Of a DNA stretch of 7,280 nucleotides, positions 1-6,497 are shown piece after piece. Numbering within the stretch: position 1 is the first letter of the stretch; each line of letters opens with the position of its first letter. A program made the translations under genes and the position numbers. Source of the stretch: Gammaproteobacteria bacterium (GTDB lineage: Bacteria > Pseudomonadota > Gammaproteobacteria > DAOWEP01); contig DAOWEP010000205.1 in assembly GCA_030638455.1 (NCBI GenBank), forward strand, positions 1 through 7,280. The letters are read 5' to 3'. The notes under the pieces were generated by a model that searched no databases, was not told where the DNA came from, and was given only the letters and a program-made list of their open reading frames with translations.

Positions 1-486
1 ATGCCAAATCAATACCCGTTCAATGCCTACGACAAGAATTTGTGCCTGAAATTAAATCCAGGCCTTTGGCTAGTAATCATCTTTTTGCTGAGGCCCTATA
101 TTATTGCCATTTTTTCACTTGTTAATATGTCTGACCGAATGAGCTTGATCCGTATGGTCGGCCCAGGAACAGGTATGACCATTAGTACCATTATGGCGTT
201 TCCAGCAATTATGGTGATATATGCCTGGATTAAAAGAACACCTGATGCCTCAGCTAGAGTTAGATGGATATGGCGCCACGGACGTGAATTACTGGCTGCT
301 TCAGCATTATTAACCATTATTTATATTCTGGCTATTCAGCTGTTTTTCAAAACTATAAAGCTGAATTTGATTGGCGTATTGCCCATCGTAATATGTCCCG
401 TCATTCTTTATTACTTGTATAAATCACAACATGTTCGGGATATTTTCTCTGATTTCCCGGAAAACAAATCTCAAAAAACTGAATAA
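1..486 (+). CDS. DUF2919-like integral membrane protein (YfeZ-type), 161 aa
   Basis: This is a small hydrophobic protein with about four predicted membrane helices, near residues 22-42, 56-76, 97-117 and 120-140, and a short charged C-terminal tail. The opening 'YPFNAYD..LCLK', the early 'LLRPYI' helix and the tail 'RDIFSDFPE' resemble my recollection of the DUF2919 family, which includes E. coli YfeZ and has no established function. That match is from memory, not a search. The ATG is the first base of the window. Because family members begin close to the YPF..YD motif, it is probably the true start, but a start further upstream or an RBS cannot be checked. It is separated from pilB by more than 500 bp, so co-transcription with the pilus genes is unlikely. 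There is no reason to assign it a pilus role. Confidence 0.7.
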   Translation: MPNQYPFNAYDKNLCLKLNPGLWLVIIFLLRPYIIAIFSLVNMSDRMSLIRMVGPGTGMTISTIMAFPAIMVIYAWIKRTPDASARVRWIWRHGRELLAASALLTIIYILAIQLFFKTIKLNLIGVLPIVICPVILYYLYKSQHVRDIFSDFPENKSQKTE

Positions 487-538
487 TATACAACAACTTG
501 CATATTCAATCATCTGGAAATCTTGCTCGTAAACCTCA

Positions 539-741
539 AAGCAATATATTTCACCAGAACCAGGGTTATCTTCAATTCATGTATTTCTACTCTAAACTAC
601 CTTCAATACCGGCTTGAGATACATTGAGCGGCAATCTGTCATTTCTCCCTAATTTTCTAAAAATGTGGATCTCGTGCTTTATTTTTTTCCTGTTTAACCG
701 ATATATAACAAGACTTATCAGGAAATAAGCAAATATTTCAC
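539..741. repeat. Imperfect direct repeat pair (539-554 and 727-741)
   Basis: AAGCAATATATTTCAC (539-554) and AAGCAAATATTTCAC (727-741) are identical except for one extra T in the first copy. They are in direct orientation, with 172 bases between them, in the non-coding gap before pilB. In AT-rich DNA a match of this length can occur by chance. No element boundary or gene lies between the copies. Confidence 0.3.
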
Positions 742-833
742 AAATAGATTAGTAACAGGAGCCAAAAAGAATACATAGCCTCAATAGTATTTAGTATATT
801 ACCCGTTAATTGATTGATTTTATTGGCAATAAA

Positions 834-892
834 TAAAGATAGCATACCCCCTAAATACCCATGTATTTTGGGTTTTTCATTCGCTATCTTTA
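834..892. repeat. Nested inverted repeat (possible terminator or regulatory hairpin)
   Basis: The outer arms TAAAGATAGC (834-843) and GCTATCTTTA (883-892) are perfect 10-base reverse complements. Between them, AAATACCC (853-860) can pair with GGGTTTTT (870-877) with one mismatch, giving a GC-containing stem that ends in five T on the + strand. Alternatively, AAATAC (853-858) pairs perfectly with GTATTT (863-868), so two exclusive inner folds exist. The inner hairpin plus T-run resembles a weak intrinsic terminator read on the + strand. The whole unit could also be an operator or the footprint of a small element. It lies about 118 bp before the pilB start. The pairing is seen directly; the function is inference. 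Confidence 0.5.
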
Positions 893-1009
893 AGTATGTC
901 TAACAGGAATAAAATGGAAGTTTTTCCTTTATAAACTAATATTTAGAGCATATTAAGGGAAGCCGGTTACAACATTTAAATTAACCAGATATTGAAGAAA
1001 TAAGCGCAT

Positions 1010-2719
1010 ATGGCCACAACGAGTCCAAAAATCCATTTAAGCGGCCTAGCTCGCCGGCTGGTACAGGATGACCTCATCACTGAAGAAACCATAGAAGAGG
1101 CCAATACTGAAGCCGCTAAAAAGAAAGTGACTCTGGTTAGTTATCTGGTTGAAAACAAAATTCTTGGAAGTAGTGAAATTGCATCCGCCGCATCCCAGGA
1201 ATTCGGGGTTCCTCTCTTTGACTTGTCTGCAATGGACTTGGAGTCCGCCCCCATCCAGTTAGTTGAAGAAAAACTGATTACCCAACACCATGCGCTTCCG
1301 CTCTTCAAGCGTGGCAATCGCCTGTTTGTTGCAGTCTCTGACCCGACCAACCTTCAGGCCCTGGACGAAATAAAGTTCCATACCGGAATCAATACAGATG
1401 CAGTACTGGTAGAAGAAGACAAGCTTACGGCTACTATAGAAAAGGCCCTGCAGGCAGCAGACACTTCAATGGTCGACCTGGATGATGACCTCGATAACCT
1501 GTCGGTAGAAGGCGGTGAGGAAATTGATAACCAGGAAGATGATTCTGGAGACATTGATGATACCCCGGTTGTACGTTTCATAAATAAAGTACTTCTGGAT
1601 GCTATAAACCGCGGGGCATCTGATATTCACTTTGAACCTTACGAAACAATGTACAGGGTCAGAATTCGTGAGGATGGGATCTTGCACGAAATTGCCCAGC
1701 CACCTGTAAATCTGGGCATGAGAATGTCTGCTCGCATTAAGGTTATGTCCCGAATGGATATTGCAGAACGCAGGGTTCCGCAGGATGGGCGCATAAAATT
1801 AAAGCTCTCAAAAAACCGGTCAATTGATTTTCGTGTGAACACATGTCCTACCCTGTTTGGTGAAAAAATTGTACTTCGAATTCTTGATCCCTCCAGTGCC
1901 AAACTGGGAATTGATGCACTGGGTTATGAAGAAGACCAGAAAAAACTTTTCATGGATGCATTGTTCAAACCATACGGCATGGTTCTGGTCACAGGGCCAA
2001 CTGGAAGTGGTAAGACGGTTTCACTATACACAGGGGTAAATATTCTGAATACAGAAGACCGGAATATTTCCACCGCAGAGGATCCGGTTGAAATAAACCT
2101 TCCCGGTATTAATCAGGTTAATGTAAACACGAAAGTAGGTCTTGATTTTGCGAGTGCCCTTAAAGCATTTCTGCGTCAGGACCCAGATGTAATCCTGGTC
2201 GGTGAGATTCGTGACCGTGAAACAGCAGAGATTGCCATTAAAGCTGCACAAACAGGTCATATGGTACTCTCCACACTACATACTAACGATGCGCCACAAA
2301 CCCTGTCTCGACTGGTTAACATGGGAGTTGCCCCGTTCAATATTGCATCTGCTGTTAACCTGATTATCGCCCAGCGCCTTGCCAGACGTTTGTGCAACAA
2401 TTGTAAGAAAGTTGAAGACATCCCTCGTCAAGCCTTGATTGAAGAAGGCTTCTCTGAGAAAGATGCCGATACCATGAAGCTATACGGGCCCGTTGGTTGC
2501 GACCAATGTACAAATGGCTATAAGGGCCGTGTAGGCATCTATCAGGTAATGCCTGTATCCGAGGCAATAGGCAGGATCATTATGGAAGGTGGCAATGCAT
2601 TGCAAATCGCAGACCAGGCTAAAAAAGATGGGATACCAGATTTACGTGAATCAGGACTGAAAAAGGCAAAGGATGGTGTAACAAGTCTGGAAGAAATTAA
2701 CCGGGTCACCAAAGAATAA
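1010..2719 (+). CDS. pilB: Type IV pilus assembly ATPase PilB
   Basis: PilB is the cytoplasmic hexameric ATPase that powers pilus extension by driving pilin addition through PilC. The 569-aa length fits the family. An N-terminal MshEN-type domain (about residues 10-150) is followed by an acidic linker (155-185), then the GspE/PilB ATPase core starting at 'TPVVRFINKVLLDAI' and the 'GASDIHFEP' segment (202-210). Walker A is GPTGSGKT (329-336), the Walker B region is 'DPDVILVGEIRD' (391-402) and the His box is 'TGHMVLSTLHTNDA' (415-428). A zinc-binding tetracysteine is formed by C462, C465, C497 and C500. These features favour PilB over the retraction ATPases PilT and PilU, which lack the N-terminal extension and the cysteines. 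The ATG at 1010 follows an in-frame TAA at 1001-1003, so no earlier start is possible. The Shine-Dalgarno is weak (GAAG at 994-997). pilC follows after 15 bp. Confidence 0.97.
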   Translation: MATTSPKIHLSGLARRLVQDDLITEETIEEANTEAAKKKVTLVSYLVENKILGSSEIASAASQEFGVPLFDLSAMDLESAPIQLVEEKLITQHHALPLFKRGNRLFVAVSDPTNLQALDEIKFHTGINTDAVLVEEDKLTATIEKALQAADTSMVDLDDDLDNLSVEGGEEIDNQEDDSGDIDDTPVVRFINKVLLDAINRGASDIHFEPYETMYRVRIREDGILHEIAQPPVNLGMRMSARIKVMSRMDIAERRVPQDGRIKLKLSKNRSIDFRVNTCPTLFGEKIVLRILDPSSAKLGIDALGYEEDQKKLFMDALFKPYGMVLVTGPTGSGKTVSLYTGVNILNTEDRNISTAEDPVEINLPGINQVNVNTKVGLDFASALKAFLRQDPDVILVGEIRDRETAEIAIKAAQTGHMVLSTLHTNDAPQTLSRLVNMGVAPFNIASAVNLIIAQRLARRLCNNCKKVEDIPRQALIEEGFSEKDADTMKLYGPVGCDQCTNGYKGRVGIYQVMPVSEAIGRIIMEGGNALQIADQAKKDGIPDLRESGLKKAKDGVTSLEEINRVTKE

Positions 2720-2734
2720 TCCAAAGGAAAAGAT

Positions 2735-3961
2735 ATGGCTGAAAAAGCAATCAAAGAACAGTTATTTGCCTGGCAGGGCCTTGATAAGCATGGAACCAAG
2801 GTAAAGGGAGAATCTCTGGGAACCAATATCGCCACAATCAAGGCAGAGCTACGGCGACAGGGAATTAACCCGAAAAAGGTAGGCAAAAAATCTACCCTAT
2901 TCTCAGGTGGCCAGAAGAAAGGGAAAAAAATCATAGGCAAGGATATTGCGATCTTCAGCCGTATGCTGGCCACCATGATGTCGGCTGGCGTACCACTTGT
3001 ACAGGCCTTTGATCTGGTGGGTCGTGGACATGACAACCCCAGGATGGCGGAAATGATCCTGGCCATCAAGGCCGATATTGAAGGAGGTAGCCCATTAGCA
3101 GCATCTCTTGAAAAGTACCCTTACCACTTCGATGAACTGTATTGCAACCTTGTCAACGCTGGTGAACAGGCCGGTATTCTCGAAGACTTACTGCACAAAA
3201 TTGCAGCTTATAAGGAAAAAACCGAGGCAATCAAAGCAAAGGTGAAAAGCGCGCTGACCTACCCCATCTCCATTATGGTAGTTGCCCTGATCGTAACAGC
3301 AATTCTCCTGATATTCGTGGTACCTCAGTTTGAGGAGTTGTTCAAGGGCTTTGGGGCTGACCTTCCTGCATTTACACAAATGGTGGTCGGATTTTCACGC
3401 TTTATGCAGGATTGGTGGTGGGCAGTATTTGGGGGCATTGGCCTTGCACTTTATGGATTTCTAGAGGCAAAAAAACGCTCCATAAAATTTCAGCGGGTGC
3501 TAGACAGATCGGTACTAAAGCTTCCGATTATTGGTATGATTTTAAACAAAAGTGCAATTGCCCGTTTTTCGCGTACCTTAGCTACCATGTTTGCTGCTGG
3601 CGTACCCCTGGTAGAGGCAATGGAATCTGTTGCGGGTGCCTGCGGAAATTATGTCTACTATGAAGCCACCATGAAGATACGTGATGAGGTGTCCACAGGA
3701 ACCCAGTTACAGGCAGCTATGAAAAATGCAAATCTATTTCCAGCCATGGTCGTTCAAATGGTGGCCATCGGCGAAGAGGCTGGCTCACTGGATGAAATGC
3801 TAGGCAAGGTTGCCGACTTCTATGAAGAAGAGGTTGATAATGCGGTTGACTCCATGAGTAGTTTGATGGAACCGGTCATTATGGTAGTACTAGGCACACT
3901 TGTAGGCGGACTTGTTATTGCCATGTATCTTCCAATCTTCAAGCTTGGGGCTGTGGTGTAA
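2735..3961 (+). CDS. pilC: Type IV pilus inner-membrane platform protein PilC
   Basis: PilC is the polytopic GspF-family platform that couples PilB motion to pilin insertion. It is 408 aa, a normal family length. It has two homologous T2SSF domains, at about residues 73-196 and 277-399. Each begins with the same signature, 'FSRMLATMMSAGVPLVQA' and 'FSRTLATMFAAGVPLVEA', and carries a 'GEQAG' or 'GEEAG' turn. Predicted membrane helices lie near 177-198, 223-242 and 378-398. The cytoplasmic N-terminus contains the usual 'FAWQGLDKHGTKVKGE' opening and a lysine-rich stretch (about 47-69). A clear Shine-Dalgarno (AAAGGA, 2723-2728) sits seven bases before the ATG and confirms the start. The 15-bp gap after pilB indicates co-transcription. 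No truncation or missing motif is seen. Confidence 0.97.
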   Translation: MAEKAIKEQLFAWQGLDKHGTKVKGESLGTNIATIKAELRRQGINPKKVGKKSTLFSGGQKKGKKIIGKDIAIFSRMLATMMSAGVPLVQAFDLVGRGHDNPRMAEMILAIKADIEGGSPLAASLEKYPYHFDELYCNLVNAGEQAGILEDLLHKIAAYKEKTEAIKAKVKSALTYPISIMVVALIVTAILLIFVVPQFEELFKGFGADLPAFTQMVVGFSRFMQDWWWAVFGGIGLALYGFLEAKKRSIKFQRVLDRSVLKLPIIGMILNKSAIARFSRTLATMFAAGVPLVEAMESVAGACGNYVYYEATMKIRDEVSTGTQLQAAMKNANLFPAMVVQMVAIGEEAGSLDEMLGKVADFYEEEVDNAVDSMSSLMEPVIMVVLGTLVGGLVIAMYLPIFKLGAVV

Positions 3962-3995
3962 AATACCGCGCCAAATAATAAACAGATTAACAAAA

Positions 3996-4036
3996 ATCAA
4001 CCTGCACCGGGATACTTCTGTCAGACGCAGGTTGGT
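3996..4036 (+). promoter_or_regulatory. Potential stem-loop in the pilC-pilD gap
   Basis: CAACCTGC (3998-4005) and GCAGGTTG (4027-4034) are perfect 8-base reverse complements. One G-U and one A-U pair extend the stem to ten pairs, around a 21-base loop. It sits in the 92-bp spacer 17 bases before the pilD ATG. No T-run follows, so it does not look like an intrinsic terminator. It could protect the pilBC transcript or influence pilD translation, since no Shine-Dalgarno is visible between the stem and the ATG. The pairing is observed; any role is inference. Confidence 0.4.
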
Positions 4037-4053
4037 AGTCAGCACAATTCACC

Positions 4054-4944
4054 ATGAATTTTATTAGCCTACTGCAATCCTCAACACCCGTATTAATTGG
4101 CACCACAATACTCCTGGGACTTATCGTCGGAAGCTTCCTGAATGTCGTGATCCATAGATTGCCACTTATGCTGGAGCGCGAATGGCAATCACAATGCGCC
4201 GAACTGCTAGAGTGCGAAGAACATCTGGAAAAATCACAAACTGATTCTAAACCTCTGACACTAAACCAACCGGCATCAAGCTGCCCGCACTGTGGACATA
4301 AAATCCGGCCCTGGGAAAACATACCCGTACTGAGTTACCTGATCCTGGGTGCGAAATGCTCTGCATGTAAAAAGCATATCTCCATCAGGTATCCAATTAT
4401 CGAGATGATGACCGCTATCCTCTCTGCCACTATCGTCTGGCATTTTGGATTTTCTTTTCAGGCCGGATTTGCCCTGATACTAACCTGGAGCCTGATCGCT
4501 CTGAGTATGATAGATGCAGATCACAAGCTCTTGCCAGACTCGATTGTTTTACCTGTGTTGTGGCTAGGGTTAATCATTAACCTTCAAGGGGTATTTACTG
4601 ACAGTCATAGCAGTATTGTCGGAGCTGTAGCAGGCTACATGTCCCTCTGGATGATTTTCAAGATCCACAACCTTCTTACAGGTAAAGAAGGGATGGGTTA
4701 TGGTGATTTCAAGCTGTTTGCCTTGTTTGGCGCATGGCTGGGTTGGCAAGTGTTGCCTATGGTTATCCTGATTTCATCACTGACAGGCTCAATAGTTGGC
4801 CTGTCACTCATTATACTAAAGGGACACGGCAGGGATACCCAGATACCCTTTGGGCCCTATATTGCAGTAGCGGGATGGATATGTCTTATCTGGGGCAATG
4901 AGATTATGCAATTCTATCTGGAATTTTCAGGCTTATCTGAATAA
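4054..4944 (+). CDS. pilD: Prepilin peptidase / N-methyltransferase PilD
   Basis: PilD is the inner-membrane aspartic protease that cleaves prepilin leader peptides and N-methylates the new N-terminal residue. It may also serve type II secretion pseudopilins if present. At 296 aa it is full length. The N-terminal helix ends in 'GSFLNVVIHRLP' (26-37). A cytoplasmic domain follows with the zinc tetracysteine C77, C80, C102, C105 around 'RPWENIPVLSYL', so this is the bifunctional form. The A24 peptidase domain has the two catalytic aspartates, D154 in 'MIDADHKLLPD' and D218 in 'GMGYGDFKL', matching the spacing of the known pair in Pseudomonas PilD. The C-terminal 'IPFGPYIAVAGW' is also typical. 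An in-frame TAG at 4036-4038 precludes an upstream start. No Shine-Dalgarno is visible before the ATG. Confidence 0.97.
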   Translation: MNFISLLQSSTPVLIGTTILLGLIVGSFLNVVIHRLPLMLEREWQSQCAELLECEEHLEKSQTDSKPLTLNQPASSCPHCGHKIRPWENIPVLSYLILGAKCSACKKHISIRYPIIEMMTAILSATIVWHFGFSFQAGFALILTWSLIALSMIDADHKLLPDSIVLPVLWLGLIINLQGVFTDSHSSIVGAVAGYMSLWMIFKIHNLLTGKEGMGYGDFKLFALFGAWLGWQVLPMVILISSLTGSIVGLSLIILKGHGRDTQIPFGPYIAVAGWICLIWGNEIMQFYLEFSGLSE

Positions 4945-5003
4945 TATCTCCTTTTGTCATAACATATATTGCCCTGACACACTTTCACAAGGATCTTTTC
5001 CGA

Positions 5004-5600
5004 ATGCTTCGTATTGGTCTTACTGGCGGCATTGGCAGTGGCAAAACCACTGTTGCCGATGCATTTGCTAACCATGGCGTACCGGTTATTGATGCAGATA
5101 TTATTGCACATGAGCTGGTGGAGCCTGGCTTGCCTGCTCTGGAATCCATTGTTAAGGCATTTGGAGACAACATACTGGATAAAAAAGGCCATCTGAAGCG
5201 CAACAAATTAAGGGAGCTGATCCTGGTAGATGAAGGGAAAAGAAGAAAACTGGAATCTATCTTACATCCAGCAATTCATAATGAAATAGAAACTCGCATT
5301 AATCAAATCCATGCTGCGTATTGCATTCTGGTTATCCCGTTACTCATCGAAACCCGGTTAACAGATATGGTGGATAAGGTGCTGGTGGTAGATGTCAGTA
5401 AAAATACACAAATCGAACGTGTAAAGAACCGGGGCAAGCTCAGCGAGGATGAAATTCAGTCTATCATTGGCATTCAATGTTCACGTGAAGAAAGATTAAA
5501 AGCAGCTAATGAGATAGTCACTAATGAAGGGACATTAGAAGACCTGGCTATTCAAATAGCACATCTACATCAGAAATTTCAACAATTCGCCAGCACCTGA
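5004..5600 (+). CDS. coaE: Dephospho-CoA kinase
   Basis: CoaE catalyses the final step of coenzyme A synthesis, the ATP-dependent phosphorylation of the 3'-hydroxyl of the ribose of dephospho-CoA, in the cytoplasm. The 198-aa protein has a P-loop at residues 8-15 (GGIGSGKT), the 'VIDADIIAHELV' segment (28-39) with the conserved aspartates D30 and D32, 'LHPAIHNEI' (87-95), 'IPLLIE' (111-116), and the lid and adenine-binding region ending 'QCSREERLKAANEIVTN' (158-174). Length and motif order match the family. The start is supported by AAGGA at 4989-4993, ten bases before the ATG, and by the P-loop lying at the expected distance from the N-terminus. It follows pilD after 59 bp, an arrangement common in gamma- and betaproteobacteria. 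The link with pilus assembly is positional, not functional. Confidence 0.96.
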   Translation: MLRIGLTGGIGSGKTTVADAFANHGVPVIDADIIAHELVEPGLPALESIVKAFGDNILDKKGHLKRNKLRELILVDEGKRRKLESILHPAIHNEIETRINQIHAAYCILVIPLLIETRLTDMVDKVLVVDVSKNTQIERVKNRGKLSEDEIQSIIGIQCSREERLKAANEIVTNEGTLEDLAIQIAHLHQKFQQFAST

Positions 5601-5647
5601 TCTACAGAGTATTAACGGATTCACAAAACTGATTGCACCATTTTACT

Positions 5648-5686
5648 TTGTAGTGGAAAATAGCGTACCTTAGCTAAATACTACAA
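5648..5686 (+). promoter_or_regulatory. Potential stem-loop in the coaE-zapD gap
   Basis: TTGTAGT (5648-5654) and ACTACAA (5680-5686) are perfect 7-base reverse complements. Inside them TAGC (5661-5664) can pair with GCTA (5673-5676), leaving an 8-base loop. No T-run follows, so an intrinsic terminator is doubtful. The right arm overlaps a -10-like TACAAT (5682-5687) that has no convincing -35 partner. The structure lies in a 121-bp spacer that could hold a zapD promoter. The symmetry is observed; its role is unknown. Confidence 0.35.
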
Positions 5687-5721
5687 TATTCCAAAAATAT
5701 CAACGTGCCTGAATCATTGAC

Positions 5722-6492
5722 GTGAAAAATAGCGTAATCTACGAACAACCGCTTAATGAGCGCACCCGGTCATTTATGAGACTGGAATTCCTGTTCCGGC
5801 AGGCAGACCATACATTACGTGGTACCACTGTTTGGGATAGACGTTCTTCTATCGCGAGCCTTCTAGAGATCCACAATCTCGTAAACCGTAGCGACATGAA
5901 GACTGAGCTGTTAAAAGAACTGGAACGCCATACAGGCAACCTTTCAAAACTGGAACAAAATCCAGGGGTTGATAAAAACCGATTAAGCAAAATACTCAAT
6001 GGCCTGAATGACCTGTCTGGCAAGATTTACAATACCGACAAACCATTTGGACATGAGTTGAAAAACAATGAATTTCTGAACAGTATCAGGCAACGAGCCA
6101 CCGTGCCTGGGGGAACCTGCGATTTCGACCTGCCTGGATACCATTTCTGGCTACAAAGTTCTAATGAAAAGCAAACCAATGAGATGAAAACCTGGCTCGC
6201 TTCCTTTTCATTATTACGAAAAGCAGTGGAATTACTCCTGAGCCTGATCAGGGAAAGTTCAAATCCAGAACATGAAACAGCCAAAGAAGGTTTTTATCAA
6301 AGAAACCTTGATTCCAGTAGCCCCTGCCAGTTGCTAAGAATCTACCTACCAAAAGAAGCACGATATTTTCCTGAAATCAGTGGAGGAAAGCACCGCTTTA
6401 CCATTCGGTTTTTATGTCTTGAGGATTATGAGATCAAGCCAAAACAGGCTGAGGAAGATGTGGAATTTGAAATAGCTTGCTGCATGATATAA
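5722..6492 (+). CDS. zapD: Cell division protein ZapD (FtsZ-bundling, formerly YacF)
   Basis: ZapD is a cytoplasmic protein that binds the C-terminus of FtsZ and cross-links protofilaments to stabilise the Z ring. The 256-aa sequence follows E. coli ZapD closely, as I recall it. It has 'YEQPLNER.RSFMRLEFLF' (7-25), 'KTELLKELERH' (60-70), 'IRQRATVPGGTCDFDLPGYHFWL' within 122-144, 'GFYQ' (190-193), 'YFPEISGGKHRFTIRF' (215-230) and the terminal 'FEIACC' (249-254). The start is GTG. The next in-frame ATG, at 5776, would remove the conserved N-terminal FtsZ-associated segment, so GTG is strongly preferred although no good Shine-Dalgarno precedes it. The gene follows coaE after 121 bp and is five bases from yacG, suggesting translational coupling with the latter. 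Confidence 0.95.
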   Translation: MKNSVIYEQPLNERTRSFMRLEFLFRQADHTLRGTTVWDRRSSIASLLEIHNLVNRSDMKTELLKELERHTGNLSKLEQNPGVDKNRLSKILNGLNDLSGKIYNTDKPFGHELKNNEFLNSIRQRATVPGGTCDFDLPGYHFWLQSSNEKQTNEMKTWLASFSLLRKAVELLLSLIRESSNPEHETAKEGFYQRNLDSSSPCQLLRIYLPKEARYFPEISGGKHRFTIRFLCLEDYEIKPKQAEEDVEFEIACCMI

Positions 6493-6497
6493 CCCTC

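Larger units (their letters stand above)
487..1009. other. AT-rich intergenic region upstream of pilB
   Basis: These 523 bases are clearly more AT-rich than the flanking genes and contain no long reading frame on either strand. No type IV pilin signature (a prepilin N-terminus of the FTLIELMIVVAIIGIL kind), tRNA or transposase remnant is visible. Recognisable structure is limited to a nested inverted repeat at 834-892, an imperfect direct repeat (539-554 and 727-741), and very short ORFs such as 663-728 (+, 21 codons) and 738-845 (-, 35 codons) with no convincing ribosome-binding site. The pilB promoter must lie here or upstream, but I see no good sigma-70 or sigma-54 pair. -10-like hexamers at 704-709 (TATAAC) and 910-915 (TAAAAT) lack matching -35 boxes. 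Confidence 0.8.

Noticed and set aside
663..728. 21-codon + strand ORF encoding a hydrophobic, basic-ended peptide
   Set aside because: No ribosome-binding site is present and the length is too short to distinguish from chance in AT-rich DNA.
821..845. TTGGCA at 823-828 as a sigma-54 -24 element for pilB
   Set aside because: No TTGC-like -12 element follows at the required spacing.
2542..3069. 175-codon - strand frame opposite the pilB-pilC junction
   Set aside because: It lies wholly antisense to two well-supported genes, shows no recognisable domain, and spans their junction; it is a shadow frame.
3996..4036. Intrinsic terminator after pilC
   Set aside because: The stem is good but no T-run follows its right arm, so it is described only as a stem-loop.
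4954..4959. TTGTCA, a possible -35 box before coaE
   Set aside because: The position 17 bases downstream reads ACACAC, with no -10-like hexamer at a usable spacing.
5776..6492. Shorter zapD starting at the first ATG
   Set aside because: It would remove the conserved YEQPLNER.RSFMR segment that matches the ZapD N-terminus; the GTG at 5722 keeps it.
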